A DNA stretch of 19,991 bases, from NCBI GenBank assembly GCA_964611585.1, contig CAZTAK010000051.1, forward strand, positions 1 through 19,991, in the 5' to 3' direction. Positions 1 to 7,507 of this stretch are shown here, piece after piece; position 1 is the first letter of the stretch; each line of letters begins with the position of its first letter. The notes beneath the pieces were generated by a model that worked only from the letters and a program-made list of their open reading frames with translations, did no database searches and was not told where the DNA came from. The translations under genes and the position numbers were made by a program. The DNA comes from CAZTAK01 sp964611585. Its GTDB lineage: Bacteria > Pseudomonadota > Alphaproteobacteria > SHVP01.

Positions 1-1
1 G

Positions 2-247
2 TGGCTGGTGGCAGTGCTGATTCTTGCGGCTTCACTGTTGGCGGTGGTTTACATCTGGCGCATTGTTGAGGCTGCCTACCTGCGGCCCCTGGCGGATGCC
101 AACAAGGATGTCGTCGAGGCGCCGCTGTCGCTGCTGATCCCGGCCTGGGTGCTGATCGCGGCCACCGTCTATTTCGGAGTTGAGACCTCGCTCACGCTCG
201 GCATCGCCGAAGAGGCGGCGCACTTCCTGTTTGTGACTTCGCCATGA
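2..247 (+). CDS. C-terminal fragment of an Mrp subunit D / NuoN-like antiporter subunit (partial at window start)
   Basis: The reading frame is open from base 2, so only the last 81 or so residues are present and the true start lies upstream. The visible part has two hydrophobic stretches, roughly the first 18 residues and the segment around PAWVLIAATVYFG, separated by a polar loop containing EAAYLRPLADANK. This matches the C-terminal end of proton-conducting antiporter-like subunits (Mrp D / NuoN family) as I know them. It ends in a TGA that overlaps the ATG of the next antiporter gene (ATGA at 244-247), so the two are probably translationally coupled in one operon. The exact subunit type (D-like or N-like) cannot be decided from this fragment. 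The GTG at position 8 is internal, not a start. Confidence 0.75.
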   Translation, partial: WLVAVLILAASLLAVVYIWRIVEAAYLRPLADANKDVVEAPLSLLIPAWVLIAATVYFGVETSLTLGIAEEAAHFLFVTSP

Positions 248-1761
248 CCGCCGAGATCCTTCTCGTTCTGACGATTGCGATCCCGTTGGCGGGCGCGGGC
301 CTGATTCCTGCGTTTCACGACCGGCCCAACCTGCGCGAAGCGGTGTCACTCGTCATTGCGGGGTTATTATTCGGGGTCAACGTCGCGCTCATCCCCGAAG
401 TCACCTCGGGCGGCCGGCCGGTAATCGAAGTGCTGCCGTTTCTGCCGGGCGCGAGCCTGAAACTCGCCGCCGAGCCGCTGAGCCTGCTGTTCGGCCTGAT
501 CGCCAGCGGCCTCTGGATCGTGACCACGATCTATTCGATCGGTTACATGCGCGCCCACGGCGAGGAAAACCAGACCCGGTTCTACGCCTTTTTCGCGCTG
601 GCGCTGGCGGCGGCCATGGCGGTCGCTTACGCCGGAAACCTGATGACCTTGTTCGTCGCCTACGAGGCGCTTTCGCTTTCGACTTACCCGCTGGTCACCC
701 ACGCCGGTACCGAGGAAGCACGGCGCGGCGGGCGCACCTACATCGGAATCCTGATCTCGACCTCGATCGGTTTTTTCCTGTTGGCGATTCTCTGGACCTG
801 GAGCGTCGCCGGAACGCTCGATTTCGTGCCGGGCGGGATTCTCGACGGCAAGGCCGGGACCCTGACGTTGCTGGGATTGCTGGCACTTTATGTGTTCGGG
901 ATCGCCAAGGCGGGCGTGATGCCGTTTCACCGCTGGCTACCGGCGGCGATGGTGGCGCCGACGCCGGTCAGCGCGTTGCTGCACGCTGTAGCGGTGGTCA
1001 AGGCGGGTGTGTTCGCAATTCTGAAAATTTCGGTCTATGTGTTCGGCATCGACCTCCTCGCCGACATGGGTACCAGCCAGGTGTTCATGTATGTGGCAGC
1101 GGCGACGATTCTGCTTGCGTCGCTGGTGGCGATTCGCGCCGACAACCTCAAGCGCCGGCTGGCCTATTCCACCGTCAGCCAGCTTTCCTACATCGTGCTC
1201 GGCGCGATGCTGGCCAACTCCATGGGCGTGATCGGCGGCGGCCTCCATATCGCGACCCACGCCGCCGGCAAGATTACGCTGTTCTTTTGCGCCGGTGCGA
1301 TCATGGTCGCCGCCCACAAGACCAAAGTGAGCGAGCTTTCCGGGTTGGGCCGGAAGATGCCCTTTACGTTTGCGTTCTTTTTCATCGGCGCGCTCAGCAT
1401 CATCGGCCTTCCGCCGACCGGCGGGATGTGGAGCAAGTGGTACCTCGCGCTCGCCACCCTGGAGGCGGGAAATTACGTCTTGCTGGGTGTCTTGTTGCTG
1501 AGTTCGCTGCTCGCCGTCGGCTACCTGATGCCGGTGGTGGTGCGCGGTTTCTTCGGCGCGAAGCCAAGCGAGGGGCACGGCGGTGCCGGCGCCGAGATCG
1601 CCGAAGGCGCGGTCCCGAAACGCGCGACCGTCATCGAAGAGGCGCCGCTGCCGATGCTGATCGCCATGGCGATCACAGCCGCGTTGTCGATTGTCCTGTT
1701 TTTCGCCCCCGGCCCGGTGATCGCCCTGATCGCCAGCCTGTTCCCGGAGTGGAGCCTGTGA
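244..1761 (+). CDS. Mrp-type monovalent cation/H+ antiporter subunit D family protein
   Basis: This is a 505-residue integral membrane protein of the proton-conducting transporter family shared by Mrp antiporters and complex I subunits NuoL/M/N. Most of its length is hydrophobic, consistent with about 14 helices. Conserved charged residues of the family are in place: E141 in FVAYEALSLS (the TM5 glutamate), K222 in GIAKAGVMPFHRW with H229, then H247 and K253 in LHAVAVVKAGVFA, and a later lysine in AAGKITLFF. These form the proton path in the family. Length is normal for MrpD-like proteins. The start ATG overlaps the upstream stop, and the gene ends in GTGA, where the next small gene begins. 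It could equally be called NuoL/M-like; the absence of NADH dehydrogenase genes in view favours an Mrp-like complex. Confidence 0.85.
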   Translation: MTAEILLVLTIAIPLAGAGLIPAFHDRPNLREAVSLVIAGLLFGVNVALIPEVTSGGRPVIEVLPFLPGASLKLAAEPLSLLFGLIASGLWIVTTIYSIGYMRAHGEENQTRFYAFFALALAAAMAVAYAGNLMTLFVAYEALSLSTYPLVTHAGTEEARRGGRTYIGILISTSIGFFLLAILWTWSVAGTLDFVPGGILDGKAGTLTLLGLLALYVFGIAKAGVMPFHRWLPAAMVAPTPVSALLHAVAVVKAGVFAILKISVYVFGIDLLADMGTSQVFMYVAAATILLASLVAIRADNLKRRLAYSTVSQLSYIVLGAMLANSMGVIGGGLHIATHAAGKITLFFCAGAIMVAAHKTKVSELSGLGRKMPFTFAFFFIGALSIIGLPPTGGMWSKWYLALATLEAGNYVLLGVLLLSSLLAVGYLMPVVVRGFFGAKPSEGHGGAGAEIAEGAVPKRATVIEEAPLPMLIAMAITAALSIVLFFAPGPVIALIASLFPEWSL

Positions 1762-2018
1762 GCGACCGCCCCCCGCCCGAAAAACGCCACCTCTTCGACA
1801 AACCGCGCAACGTCAAGTGGCTGCTGAGTCTATTCCTGCTGATTGCGTTCGGCACGTTGGCGCTCGACCTGGTGATCGAGCGCCACATCGAACACCCCTA
1901 CGAGCGGCTGATCGGATTTTACGGCATCTGGGGTTTCGTGAGTTGCGTGGCGCTGGTGTTGCTGGCGCGCGAACTGCGCAAGTTGGTCATGCGCAAGGAA
2001 GATCACTATGGCGACTAG
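1758..2018 (+). CDS. Small two-helix membrane protein of the antiporter operon
   Basis: An 86-residue protein starting at GTG 1758, which overlaps the TGA of the upstream antiporter gene. The longer upstream extension of this frame runs inside that gene and is not real. It has a charged N-terminus (about residues 1-20), a hydrophobic helix (KWLLSLFLLIAFGTLALDL), a short charged loop with RHIEHPYERL, a second helix (GIWGFVSCVALVLLA), and a basic/acidic tail ending in RKEDHYGD. Its last 11 bases overlap the start of the next antiporter gene. I know no experimentally defined function; short proteins of this form sit between antiporter-type subunits in related operons. I infer a structural accessory subunit of the same membrane complex. 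Confidence 0.75.
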   Translation: MSDRPPPEKRHLFDKPRNVKWLLSLFLLIAFGTLALDLVIERHIEHPYERLIGFYGIWGFVSCVALVLLARELRKLVMRKEDHYGD

Positions 2019-3786
2019 CGCCGCCACTTCGACCGATATGATCGCCGGGTTGCCGCTGGGACTGCCGCTCGATCTTTCATTTCTCGGCGCGCCCTGGGAC
2101 CTGCCGCTGGCATTCATATTCTTTGCCGGCGCGCTGCTGTTGCTGGCCGTCAACAATGGCCGCCTGCGCACGGTCATCTTGCTGGCGACCCCGGTTGTGG
2201 GCGCCCTCAACATCCTGACGCTGGGCCCTGGCGAATTGTGGACGGCGGCGCTGGCGGGATTCGATCTGTCGATGTTACGGGTCGACCGGCTGAGCCTGCT
2301 GTTCGGATACATATTTCATATCGCCGCCTTTTTCGGCGTTCTCTACGGCCTTCATGTCAAAGACCGGATGCAGCAGTTCGCCTCACTCGCCTATCCCGGC
2401 GCGGCGCTGGGGGCGGTGTTCGCGGGCGACCTGCTGACGCTTTTCATCTTTTGGGAACTGCTGGCACTGACCTCGGTGTTGCTGATCTGGGCGCGGCAAA
2501 GTACGCGCAGCGCCGGCGCAGGAATGCGCTATCTCGTGATCAGCGTCGTTTCCGGGCTGTTGCTGCTGGCGGGCGCGTTGATTCAGCAGCGCCAGACCGG
2601 GTCGCTGGCCTTTGAATACATCGGTCTCGGCGGGCTGGCATCGTGGTTGATTTTTCTCGCCTTCGGAATCAAATGTGCGTTTCCGTTCCTGCACAACTGG
2701 CTGACCGATTCCTACCCCGAGGCGACGCCGCTGGGCACTGTCCTCTTGAGCGGTTTCACCACCAAGGTCGCGGTGTATTCGCTCGCGCGCGGTTATCCCG
2801 GCACCGAGATTCTTATCTACATCGGCGCCTTGATGACATTCTTCCCGATCTATTACGCCGTCATCGAGAACGACCTGCGGCGGGTGCTGTCATACTCGAT
2901 GATCAACCAGATCGGATTCATGGTGATCGGTGTGGGAATCGGCACCGCCCTTTCGCTCAATGGCGCGGTCAGCCACGCCTTCAACGATGTGCTGTTCAAG
3001 GGCCTGTTGATGATGTCGATGGGCGTGGTACTGCACATGACCGGCAAAATCAAAGGCTCGGAACTGGGCGGGCTCTACAAGACCATGCCGGTGACGGCAA
3101 CGCTCTGTATCGTTGGCGCCGCCTCGATCTCTGCGTTTCCGCTATTTGCCGGATTCGTTTCGAAATCGATGGTCGTGCTGGCCGCCACCGAAGAGGGTTA
3201 CACCTTCATCTGGATGGTGATGCTGTTCGCGTCGGCCGGTGTGTTCCACCACGCGGGCATCAAGATCCCGTATTTCGCCTTCTTCGGGCACGATTCCGGA
3301 ATCCGCGTGCGCCGCAACGTACCGGGCGGAATGATGCTGGCGATGATTCTCGCCGCCGCGGCCTGCATTTATGTCGGATCGCAGCCCGCCCTTCTCTACA
3401 GCCTGCTGCCGTGGGAAGTGCACTTCGAGGCCTACACGATCACCCACGTCCTGACGCAGACGCAGCTTTTGTTCCTGTCGGCGGTCGCGTTCGCCTGGTT
3501 GATGCTGGCGGGCCTGTACCCGCCCGAGCTCAAGTCCACCAACCTCGATGCGGAATGGATTTACCGCTCGCTCGGCCCGCGTCTCGTGCGCGGGTTGGCG
3601 GCGCGTCTCGGTTATGTGTCGGATGCCGTACGCGGCGGCACCGCCGATCAGGTGGCGGCGATCCTTGGCTTCGTAACCCGGCAGTCCGGACCGGCCGGCG
3701 TTCTTGCGCGGGTCTGGCCGGTCGGCACCGCAAGCGTCTGGGTGCTGCTGATGCTGCTCGTGTTCCTGGCGTTCATTCTTGTTTGA
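2008..3786 (+). CDS. Na(+)/H(+) antiporter subunit D-like protein (long form)
   Basis: A 592-residue proton-conducting transporter family protein, longer than ordinary MrpD (about 500). Family residues are present: E150 in IFWELLALTS, K222 in GIKCAFPFLHNWL, K253 in FTTKVAVYSL and K331 in VLFKGLLMMS. The core spans roughly residues 25-510. The extra C-terminus, about residues 510-592, holds an amphipathic stretch (LDAEWIYRSLGPRLVRG) followed by a last hydrophobic helix, a layout that recalls C-terminal extensions of NuoL-like subunits. The ATG at 2008 overlaps the preceding gene by 11 bases. This is the third antiporter-type subunit in the visible operon. It is probably a proton- or cation-translocating module; ion specificity cannot be read from the sequence. 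Confidence 0.85.
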   Translation: MATSAATSTDMIAGLPLGLPLDLSFLGAPWDLPLAFIFFAGALLLLAVNNGRLRTVILLATPVVGALNILTLGPGELWTAALAGFDLSMLRVDRLSLLFGYIFHIAAFFGVLYGLHVKDRMQQFASLAYPGAALGAVFAGDLLTLFIFWELLALTSVLLIWARQSTRSAGAGMRYLVISVVSGLLLLAGALIQQRQTGSLAFEYIGLGGLASWLIFLAFGIKCAFPFLHNWLTDSYPEATPLGTVLLSGFTTKVAVYSLARGYPGTEILIYIGALMTFFPIYYAVIENDLRRVLSYSMINQIGFMVIGVGIGTALSLNGAVSHAFNDVLFKGLLMMSMGVVLHMTGKIKGSELGGLYKTMPVTATLCIVGAASISAFPLFAGFVSKSMVVLAATEEGYTFIWMVMLFASAGVFHHAGIKIPYFAFFGHDSGIRVRRNVPGGMMLAMILAAAACIYVGSQPALLYSLLPWEVHFEAYTITHVLTQTQLLFLSAVAFAWLMLAGLYPPELKSTNLDAEWIYRSLGPRLVRGLAARLGYVSDAVRGGTADQVAAILGFVTRQSGPAGVLARVWPVGTASVWVLLMLLVFLAFILV

Positions 3787-3794
3787 GAGAGCCC

Positions 3795-4217
3795 ATGGCA
3801 GGCTGGGCCACACTCGATGTCGCCGGAACGTTCCTCACCGCGCTGCTTCTGGGCGGGATGGCGTTCCATTCGTTCGTGATGACGCCGCTTGTGTTCGCAA
3901 AGATGGAACGCGAGGCGGCGGGCGCCTTCCTGCGTGAAAGTTTCGCTATCTACTACAAAGTCATGGCCGGAGTTTCGATTCTGGCCGCGCTTGCACTATG
4001 GCAACGGCCGGAAGGCGCGGCGCTGGCGGCGGTCGCGGTCCTGTTCGCAGGGCTCATCGTGTTTCTGCTACCGGCGGCGGCGCGTACGCGCGAAGGCCGC
4101 GATGCGGGCGTGCCCCGGGCGACACGCACCTTCAAGGCACTTCACCGCCTCAGCGTACTGATCAACCTCTTGCAGATTATCGTCGCAGCCATGGTGCTGG
4201 TGCGGCTCGCGGCCTAG
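3795..4217 (+). CDS. DUF4149-like small membrane protein
   Basis: A 140-residue protein starting at ATG 3795, eight bases after the antiporter stop. It has about four hydrophobic segments: near the N-terminus (FLTALLLGGMAFHSFVMTP), in the middle (VMAGVSILAALAL), then AAVAVLFAGLIVFLLP, and the C-terminal helix (LLQIIVAAMVLVRLAA). The pattern, with F-x-x-M-TP-LVF near the first helix and a FKALHRLS motif before the last, is what I associate with DUF4149 proteins. Function is unknown; its position makes it the last gene of the antiporter operon. Its TAG stop lies in the CTAG that also supplies the stop of the convergent fetB gene, so no terminator can lie between the two coding regions. Family assignment is from memory of the pattern. 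Confidence 0.65.
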   Translation: MAGWATLDVAGTFLTALLLGGMAFHSFVMTPLVFAKMEREAAGAFLRESFAIYYKVMAGVSILAALALWQRPEGAALAAVAVLFAGLIVFLLPAAARTREGRDAGVPRATRTFKALHRLSVLINLLQIIVAAMVLVRLAA

Positions 4218-5020
4218 CCGTTCGTTTTCGGCGCGAGCCGGTCGAGGCGCAAACGATGGCGCGAATCGGTGAGCCTGAGCGCGCCGCCGTAGACGGCCGC
4301 GATCGAACCGATGCCGGTGCCGCCGGCGATCAAGAACATGATCAGAATTTGGTAGCGCACCGCGTCGCCCGGATCGACGCCCGCCAGAATTTGCCCCGTC
4401 ATCATCCCTGGCAGCGCCACCAGCCCGGTCGCCGCCATCGCGTTTACGATCGGCATGAGCGCACTGTGCAAACTGGCCCGCATCACCGGCAACAGCGCCT
4501 CGTTGCGGGTGGCGCCGAGCGCCAGTTGCGCCTCGACGCCCGAACGCTCGCGCGCCGCGCCGGTCGTGAGCGCCTGGAGGCCGAGGCTGATCCCGGTCAT
4601 GGTGTTGCCGAGGATCATGCCCATCAGCGGCAGCGCGTAGCGCGGGTGGTACCACGGGTCCGGACTGACCGCCGTCGTCAGCGCGAACACCGTGACGAGG
4701 CTGGCCGCCACCAACATGCAGCCGGTGCCGAGGCCATAGGCCCACCCGCCCGTCAGTCTGCGGTCCTGGCGCGCCCAGATTTCGCGCCCCGCGAACAACA
4801 CCATCGCCAACGCCGCGAGCCCCGTCCACCACGGCGAGATCACCGAGAAGAGCGCCGTCAGCACGACGCCCATCAGCGAGAGCTGCACGATCATGCGCGC
4901 GGTCGCCACCAACAACTGCCGGGCAATCCCGAGCCGGAGCGCGAGCGACAGGGCCCCGTTCAACACCACCAGCACGGCGGCGATGGCGAGATCGGAAATG
5001 TCGAGGGGGATATAGGTCAT
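4214..5020 (-). CDS. fetB: FetB-type ABC exporter permease (UPF0014 family)
   Basis: A 268-residue integral membrane protein with about seven hydrophobic segments. It matches the FetB/YbbM family, the permease of the FetAB exporter linked in E. coli to iron export and oxidative stress resistance. Family-typical segments are LPLMGMILGNTMTGISLGL in the middle, then GATRNEALLPVMRASLHSAL (probable coupling loop to the ATPase), and LVALPGMMTGQILAGVDP. Length agrees with E. coli FetB (about 259). Its ATG (5020 to 5018) overlaps the TGA of fetA by four bases, so the two subunits are translationally coupled. Its stop overlaps the convergent operon's stop. The transported substrate here is inferred from family membership only; the extra binding protein in the operon raises some doubt. 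Confidence 0.85.
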   Translation of the reverse strand: MTYIPLDISDLAIAAVLVVLNGALSLALRLGIARQLLVATARMIVQLSLMGVVLTALFSVISPWWTGLAALAMVLFAGREIWARQDRRLTGGWAYGLGTGCMLVAASLVTVFALTTAVSPDPWYHPRYALPLMGMILGNTMTGISLGLQALTTGAARERSGVEAQLALGATRNEALLPVMRASLHSALMPIVNAMAATGLVALPGMMTGQILAGVDPGDAVRYQILIMFLIAGGTGIGSIAAVYGGALRLTDSRHRLRLDRLAPKTNG

Positions 5021-5613
5021 AGCGCCTCTTCGCGCACGCCACCGCCCTCGACGACGAGTGCCCGATTGGCAAGGCGCCGGGCCTGCGCCGCATCGTGGGT
5101 AACCCAGATCACGCCGGCGCCTTCCCCCAGGCGTTGGCAGACGATTTCCTCGGCTTTGAGCTCTGCCGCCTCGTCGAGGCCGGAGGTTGGCTCATCCAGA
5201 AGTAGAACCCGGGGGTTGCGCTCCAGTGCGCGGGCCAGCGCCAGGCGTTGGCGTTCCCCGGTCGAGAGGCGCGCAATCGGCCAGTCGCGGCAATCGTCCG
5301 GAAGACCGAGTTCGGCGATCAGCGGCGCCACCGTGTCCCAGTGGCGGTAGTGCACCGCCACCGTATCGGCCCACCACCCGGGTTCGCCGGCGACATAGGT
5401 CACGCGTCGGCGCCATTCGGGTCCGGTCATTGATTGCCGGGATTGCCCGTCCAACGACACCGCGCCGACGTTGGGATCGAGATCGGCAAGCGCGCGCAAC
5501 AACAACGTCTTGCCGGAACCGGATTCGCCGCGCACCGTGAGGCACTCGCCACCTTCGAGGTCGAAGGTGACCGGCAAAAGTCCGGGCCGCGCCAGGTTAC
5601 GGACGCTGAACAC
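5017..5613 (-). CDS. fetA: FetA-type ABC transporter ATP-binding protein
   Basis: A 198-residue single-domain ABC ATPase partnered with FetB. Walker A is GESGSGKT (residues 29-36), the signature motif is LSTGE (116-120), Walker B is VLLLDEP (136-142) and the H-loop histidine is H173 in WVTHDA. The Q-loop region reads YVAGEPGWW (from 73), where E. coli FetA as I recall has CAQTP. The usual glutamine therefore appears replaced by Gly76, which is unusual. The start is GTG 5613, five bases downstream of the binding-protein stop; no ATG is available nearby. The protein is somewhat shorter than E. coli FetA (about 225). It ends in an ATGA overlap with fetB. Energy coupling for the FetB permease is the expected role. 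Confidence 0.85.
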   Translation of the reverse strand: MFSVRNLARPGLLPVTFDLEGGECLTVRGESGSGKTLLLRALADLDPNVGAVSLDGQSRQSMTGPEWRRRVTYVAGEPGWWADTVAVHYRHWDTVAPLIAELGLPDDCRDWPIARLSTGERQRLALARALERNPRVLLLDEPTSGLDEAAELKAEEIVCQRLGEGAGVIWVTHDAAQARRLANRALVVEGGGVREEAL

Positions 5614-5618
5614 GCGCC

Positions 5619-6521
5619 CTAGCCTTTTCCCAAGTAGAATTCGTCGTCCGGCAGGCCGCCGTCCACCAATCCGGGGGCGCGCTCGATCAGGGTGCGATAG
5701 AAGGCTTCAAGTTCGGGCCGGGCGTCCAAGGCACTCAACGTGTCCCAGGTGCCGGTGCGAAGCGACTCGGTAATCACCGCCGCCGAGGGCCCGCCCAGCA
5801 GGGTTGCCCCCAGCCGACCGGCCGCAACCGGGTCCGCGCCCATCCAGCCGTTGGCCTGACGCAAGGCCGAAACCAGGAGTGCCACCGTTTCCGGGTCCGC
5901 ATCCGTCAGCGGCCCCGTCGCAACCGCGCCGGCTTGTGGGAACCGGGCAAGCCCCCCCATGGCCCGCGCCCACTCGGTTTGCAGGTCGAACAGACGCCGG
6001 ACCGGCGCGCCCGCGGCGGTCCCTTCGGCGAGCGCCGCCGAGGCCACCGGCTCGGGCAGCACGGCGGCATCGACCTCGCCGGCGAGGAGAGCGTCTTTCG
6101 CCGCGGCGTAGGACGCCGGGTAGGAGAGCGCCGCCGACTCGGGATCGAGCCCGAGCTTGGGCGCCAGCACCGAAAAAATCGTGTCGGGCATGTTGCCCTT
6201 CAGCGGAATCGCAATCCGCGCCGCCGCGAGGCCGGGCCAATCGCCGAAATCTCGGGTGGTCAGCACGTGCAGGATGCCCCACACCGTGACGGCGAGCAGC
6301 CGCACACCGACGTTTGCGTTGTACAGCGCTGCGGCGACGTTGGTCGGAATGACGGCAAGATCGACCGCGCCCGCTGCGAGATCGGCACGCATCGCTTTGG
6401 CGTCGGGCCAGAGTTCGAACGAAACCGGGCCCCGGGCTTCGCCAACCTTCGGATCGTCGGCAAATCGCGCCAGCATGATCGACGGCGGCACGGCCAGGCC
6501 GCGTACCCGAAGGCCCGTCAT
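5619..6521 (-). CDS. Periplasmic-binding-fold protein (PhnD/SsuA/NMT1-like) without signal peptide
   Basis: A 300-residue protein from ATG 6521; a TTG at 6542 would add seven residues. It resembles type II periplasmic binding proteins of the SsuA/TauA/NMT1 kind. It has an early segment AVPPSIMLARF, then AGAVDLAVIPTNVAAALYNA (the 'count and replace' loop typical of these proteins), the domain crossover AARIAIPLKGNMPDTIF, and LAGEVDAAVLPEPVASAAL. There is no N-terminal hydrophobic signal sequence with either start, and an in-frame TAG at 6555-6557 excludes a longer one. Such proteins normally deliver ligand in the periplasm, so this one may act in the cytosol as a sensor, ligand carrier or enzyme. 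It lies five bases before fetA in the same operon. Ligand unknown. Confidence 0.7.
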   Translation of the reverse strand: MTGLRVRGLAVPPSIMLARFADDPKVGEARGPVSFELWPDAKAMRADLAAGAVDLAVIPTNVAAALYNANVGVRLLAVTVWGILHVLTTRDFGDWPGLAAARIAIPLKGNMPDTIFSVLAPKLGLDPESAALSYPASYAAAKDALLAGEVDAAVLPEPVASAALAEGTAAGAPVRRLFDLQTEWARAMGGLARFPQAGAVATGPLTDADPETVALLVSALRQANGWMGADPVAAGRLGATLLGGPSAAVITESLRTGTWDTLSALDARPELEAFYRTLIERAPGLVDGGLPDDEFYLGKG

Positions 6522-6554
6522 TGCCCGCGCCCCGATCGGCAAAACAAGATTGCG

Positions 6555-7364
6555 CTATCCGGTTCCGCGCGGACGGCTTTTCGATTCGGGCGGTTGCTGC
6601 CAGTCCATTATTGTGGTGCGGCGCGGTTTGGCGGTCCCGCCAGCGGCGTCCTTTTCTCCGGCTTTCTGCGGCGGCGGGGTTCTCTCAACGCCAGCGTCGG
6701 GACGGCTCACGGGTTTCTTGACGCCGGCCGCGGTCGGCCGTTCGTTACCGTTGCCGCCAGCGCCGCCGTTGCGGCCCGAAATCCCCAGAATCCAACGTTT
6801 CGCGCGTTTTCCCTCCTCCGTCCAATATTCCTTGCCAGGATTACGCAGATGGCGCGCCGCTTCGCGTTGCGGAGTCGATCCCAACGCGCGGCTGCCCCGG
6901 TATCCCGCCTGCATCCGTTCGACGGAGATTTCGCTGTTGCGGCCCACCTTGAGGCACGCCGACCAGACGCCGTCGCGGACCACGAATCCTTCAATCTCCT
7001 TTACCAGCAGCGCGCCAAACCGCGACCATACTTCGTGCAGGAATTCCTCGACCGGCCGGCTGATGTCGGGAAGTTTGCGCAGCGGCGGGCCGTCTTCGAA
7101 CAACTGGTAGATATTGGGTTCGATGGGACCCGATTCGGCGGCCAGAAACGTCGCCGGGATCAACATCTGGCCTTCGTGTTCGGCGGCATAGAGCGCCTGC
7201 GCAAGATAAAGCAGATGATGGAACTTGCGCGACGGCATCCGTTCATCTGCCGAATCGGATCGCGCATAAAACCAGAGCGCGACATCGAGGGAGGAACGGG
7301 TGGCGGGCGGTTGATCGGACGGCAAGGCGGTCTCCGGCCTGACGGGGGCGGCAAATCGACCCAC
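6555..7364 (-). CDS. Panacea (DUF4065/SocA)-like domain protein with low-complexity tail
   Basis: A 269-residue protein with start GTG 7364, the first start after an in-frame TGA; the Shine-Dalgarno is weak and a TTG further in is possible. Residues about 25-165 resemble the Panacea domain (formerly DUF4065, the SocA antitoxin-type fold): MPSRKFHHLLYLAQALY (43-59) and the characteristic GPIEPNIYQLF (79-89). The rest is hydrophilic, Gly/Pro/Arg-rich and probably disordered (about 195-269). Panacea proteins are often antitoxins or proteolytic adaptors beside a toxin. No toxin-like partner is visible: the divergent neighbour is coxG and the downstream neighbours are transport genes. It is 33 bases upstream of the binding-protein ATG, so it probably heads that operon. 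Domain call is by motif pattern only. Confidence 0.55.
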   Translation of the reverse strand: MGRFAAPVRPETALPSDQPPATRSSLDVALWFYARSDSADERMPSRKFHHLLYLAQALYAAEHEGQMLIPATFLAAESGPIEPNIYQLFEDGPPLRKLPDISRPVEEFLHEVWSRFGALLVKEIEGFVVRDGVWSACLKVGRNSEISVERMQAGYRGSRALGSTPQREAARHLRNPGKEYWTEEGKRAKRWILGISGRNGGAGGNGNERPTAAGVKKPVSRPDAGVERTPPPQKAGEKDAAGGTAKPRRTTIMDWQQPPESKSRPRGTG

Positions 7365-7445
7365 GACTCTAGCGTCGGGTGCGGGTTTGGCAAGTCTCGG
7401 GCGTGATCAAGCAAAGCGTGTGCCGCTCATCGCCGGTTTCCACGC

Positions 7446-7474
7446 TTGCCGGGCGCGGTGACCGTCGCTAGTTT
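7446..7474 (+). promoter_or_regulatory. Candidate sigma-70-type promoter for coxG
   Basis: TTGCCG at 7446-7451 and TAGTTT at 7469-7474 are separated by 17 bases, in the 143-base gap between the divergent Panacea-like gene and coxG. Matches to consensus are 4/6 and 3/6, so this is suggestive only. Transcription would begin near 7481, leaving a leader of about 27 bases before the coxG ATG. Confidence 0.3.
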
Positions 7475-7507
7475 GCGCCAGCGGCGCCCGGCGCGCGGAG
7501 ACCCCCC

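Noticed and set aside
6521..6557. Possible read-through fusion of the Panacea-like and binding-fold proteins (same frame, one TAG between them)
   Set aside because: The stop is a single TAG with no suppressing signal that I can see, and each protein is complete by itself with its own start.
3998..7406. Plus-strand open frames of 450 and 490 codons across fetAB, the binding protein and the Panacea-like gene
   Set aside because: They are antisense to genes with clear motifs, and are dominated by Arg, Gly, His and Gln without any family signature.
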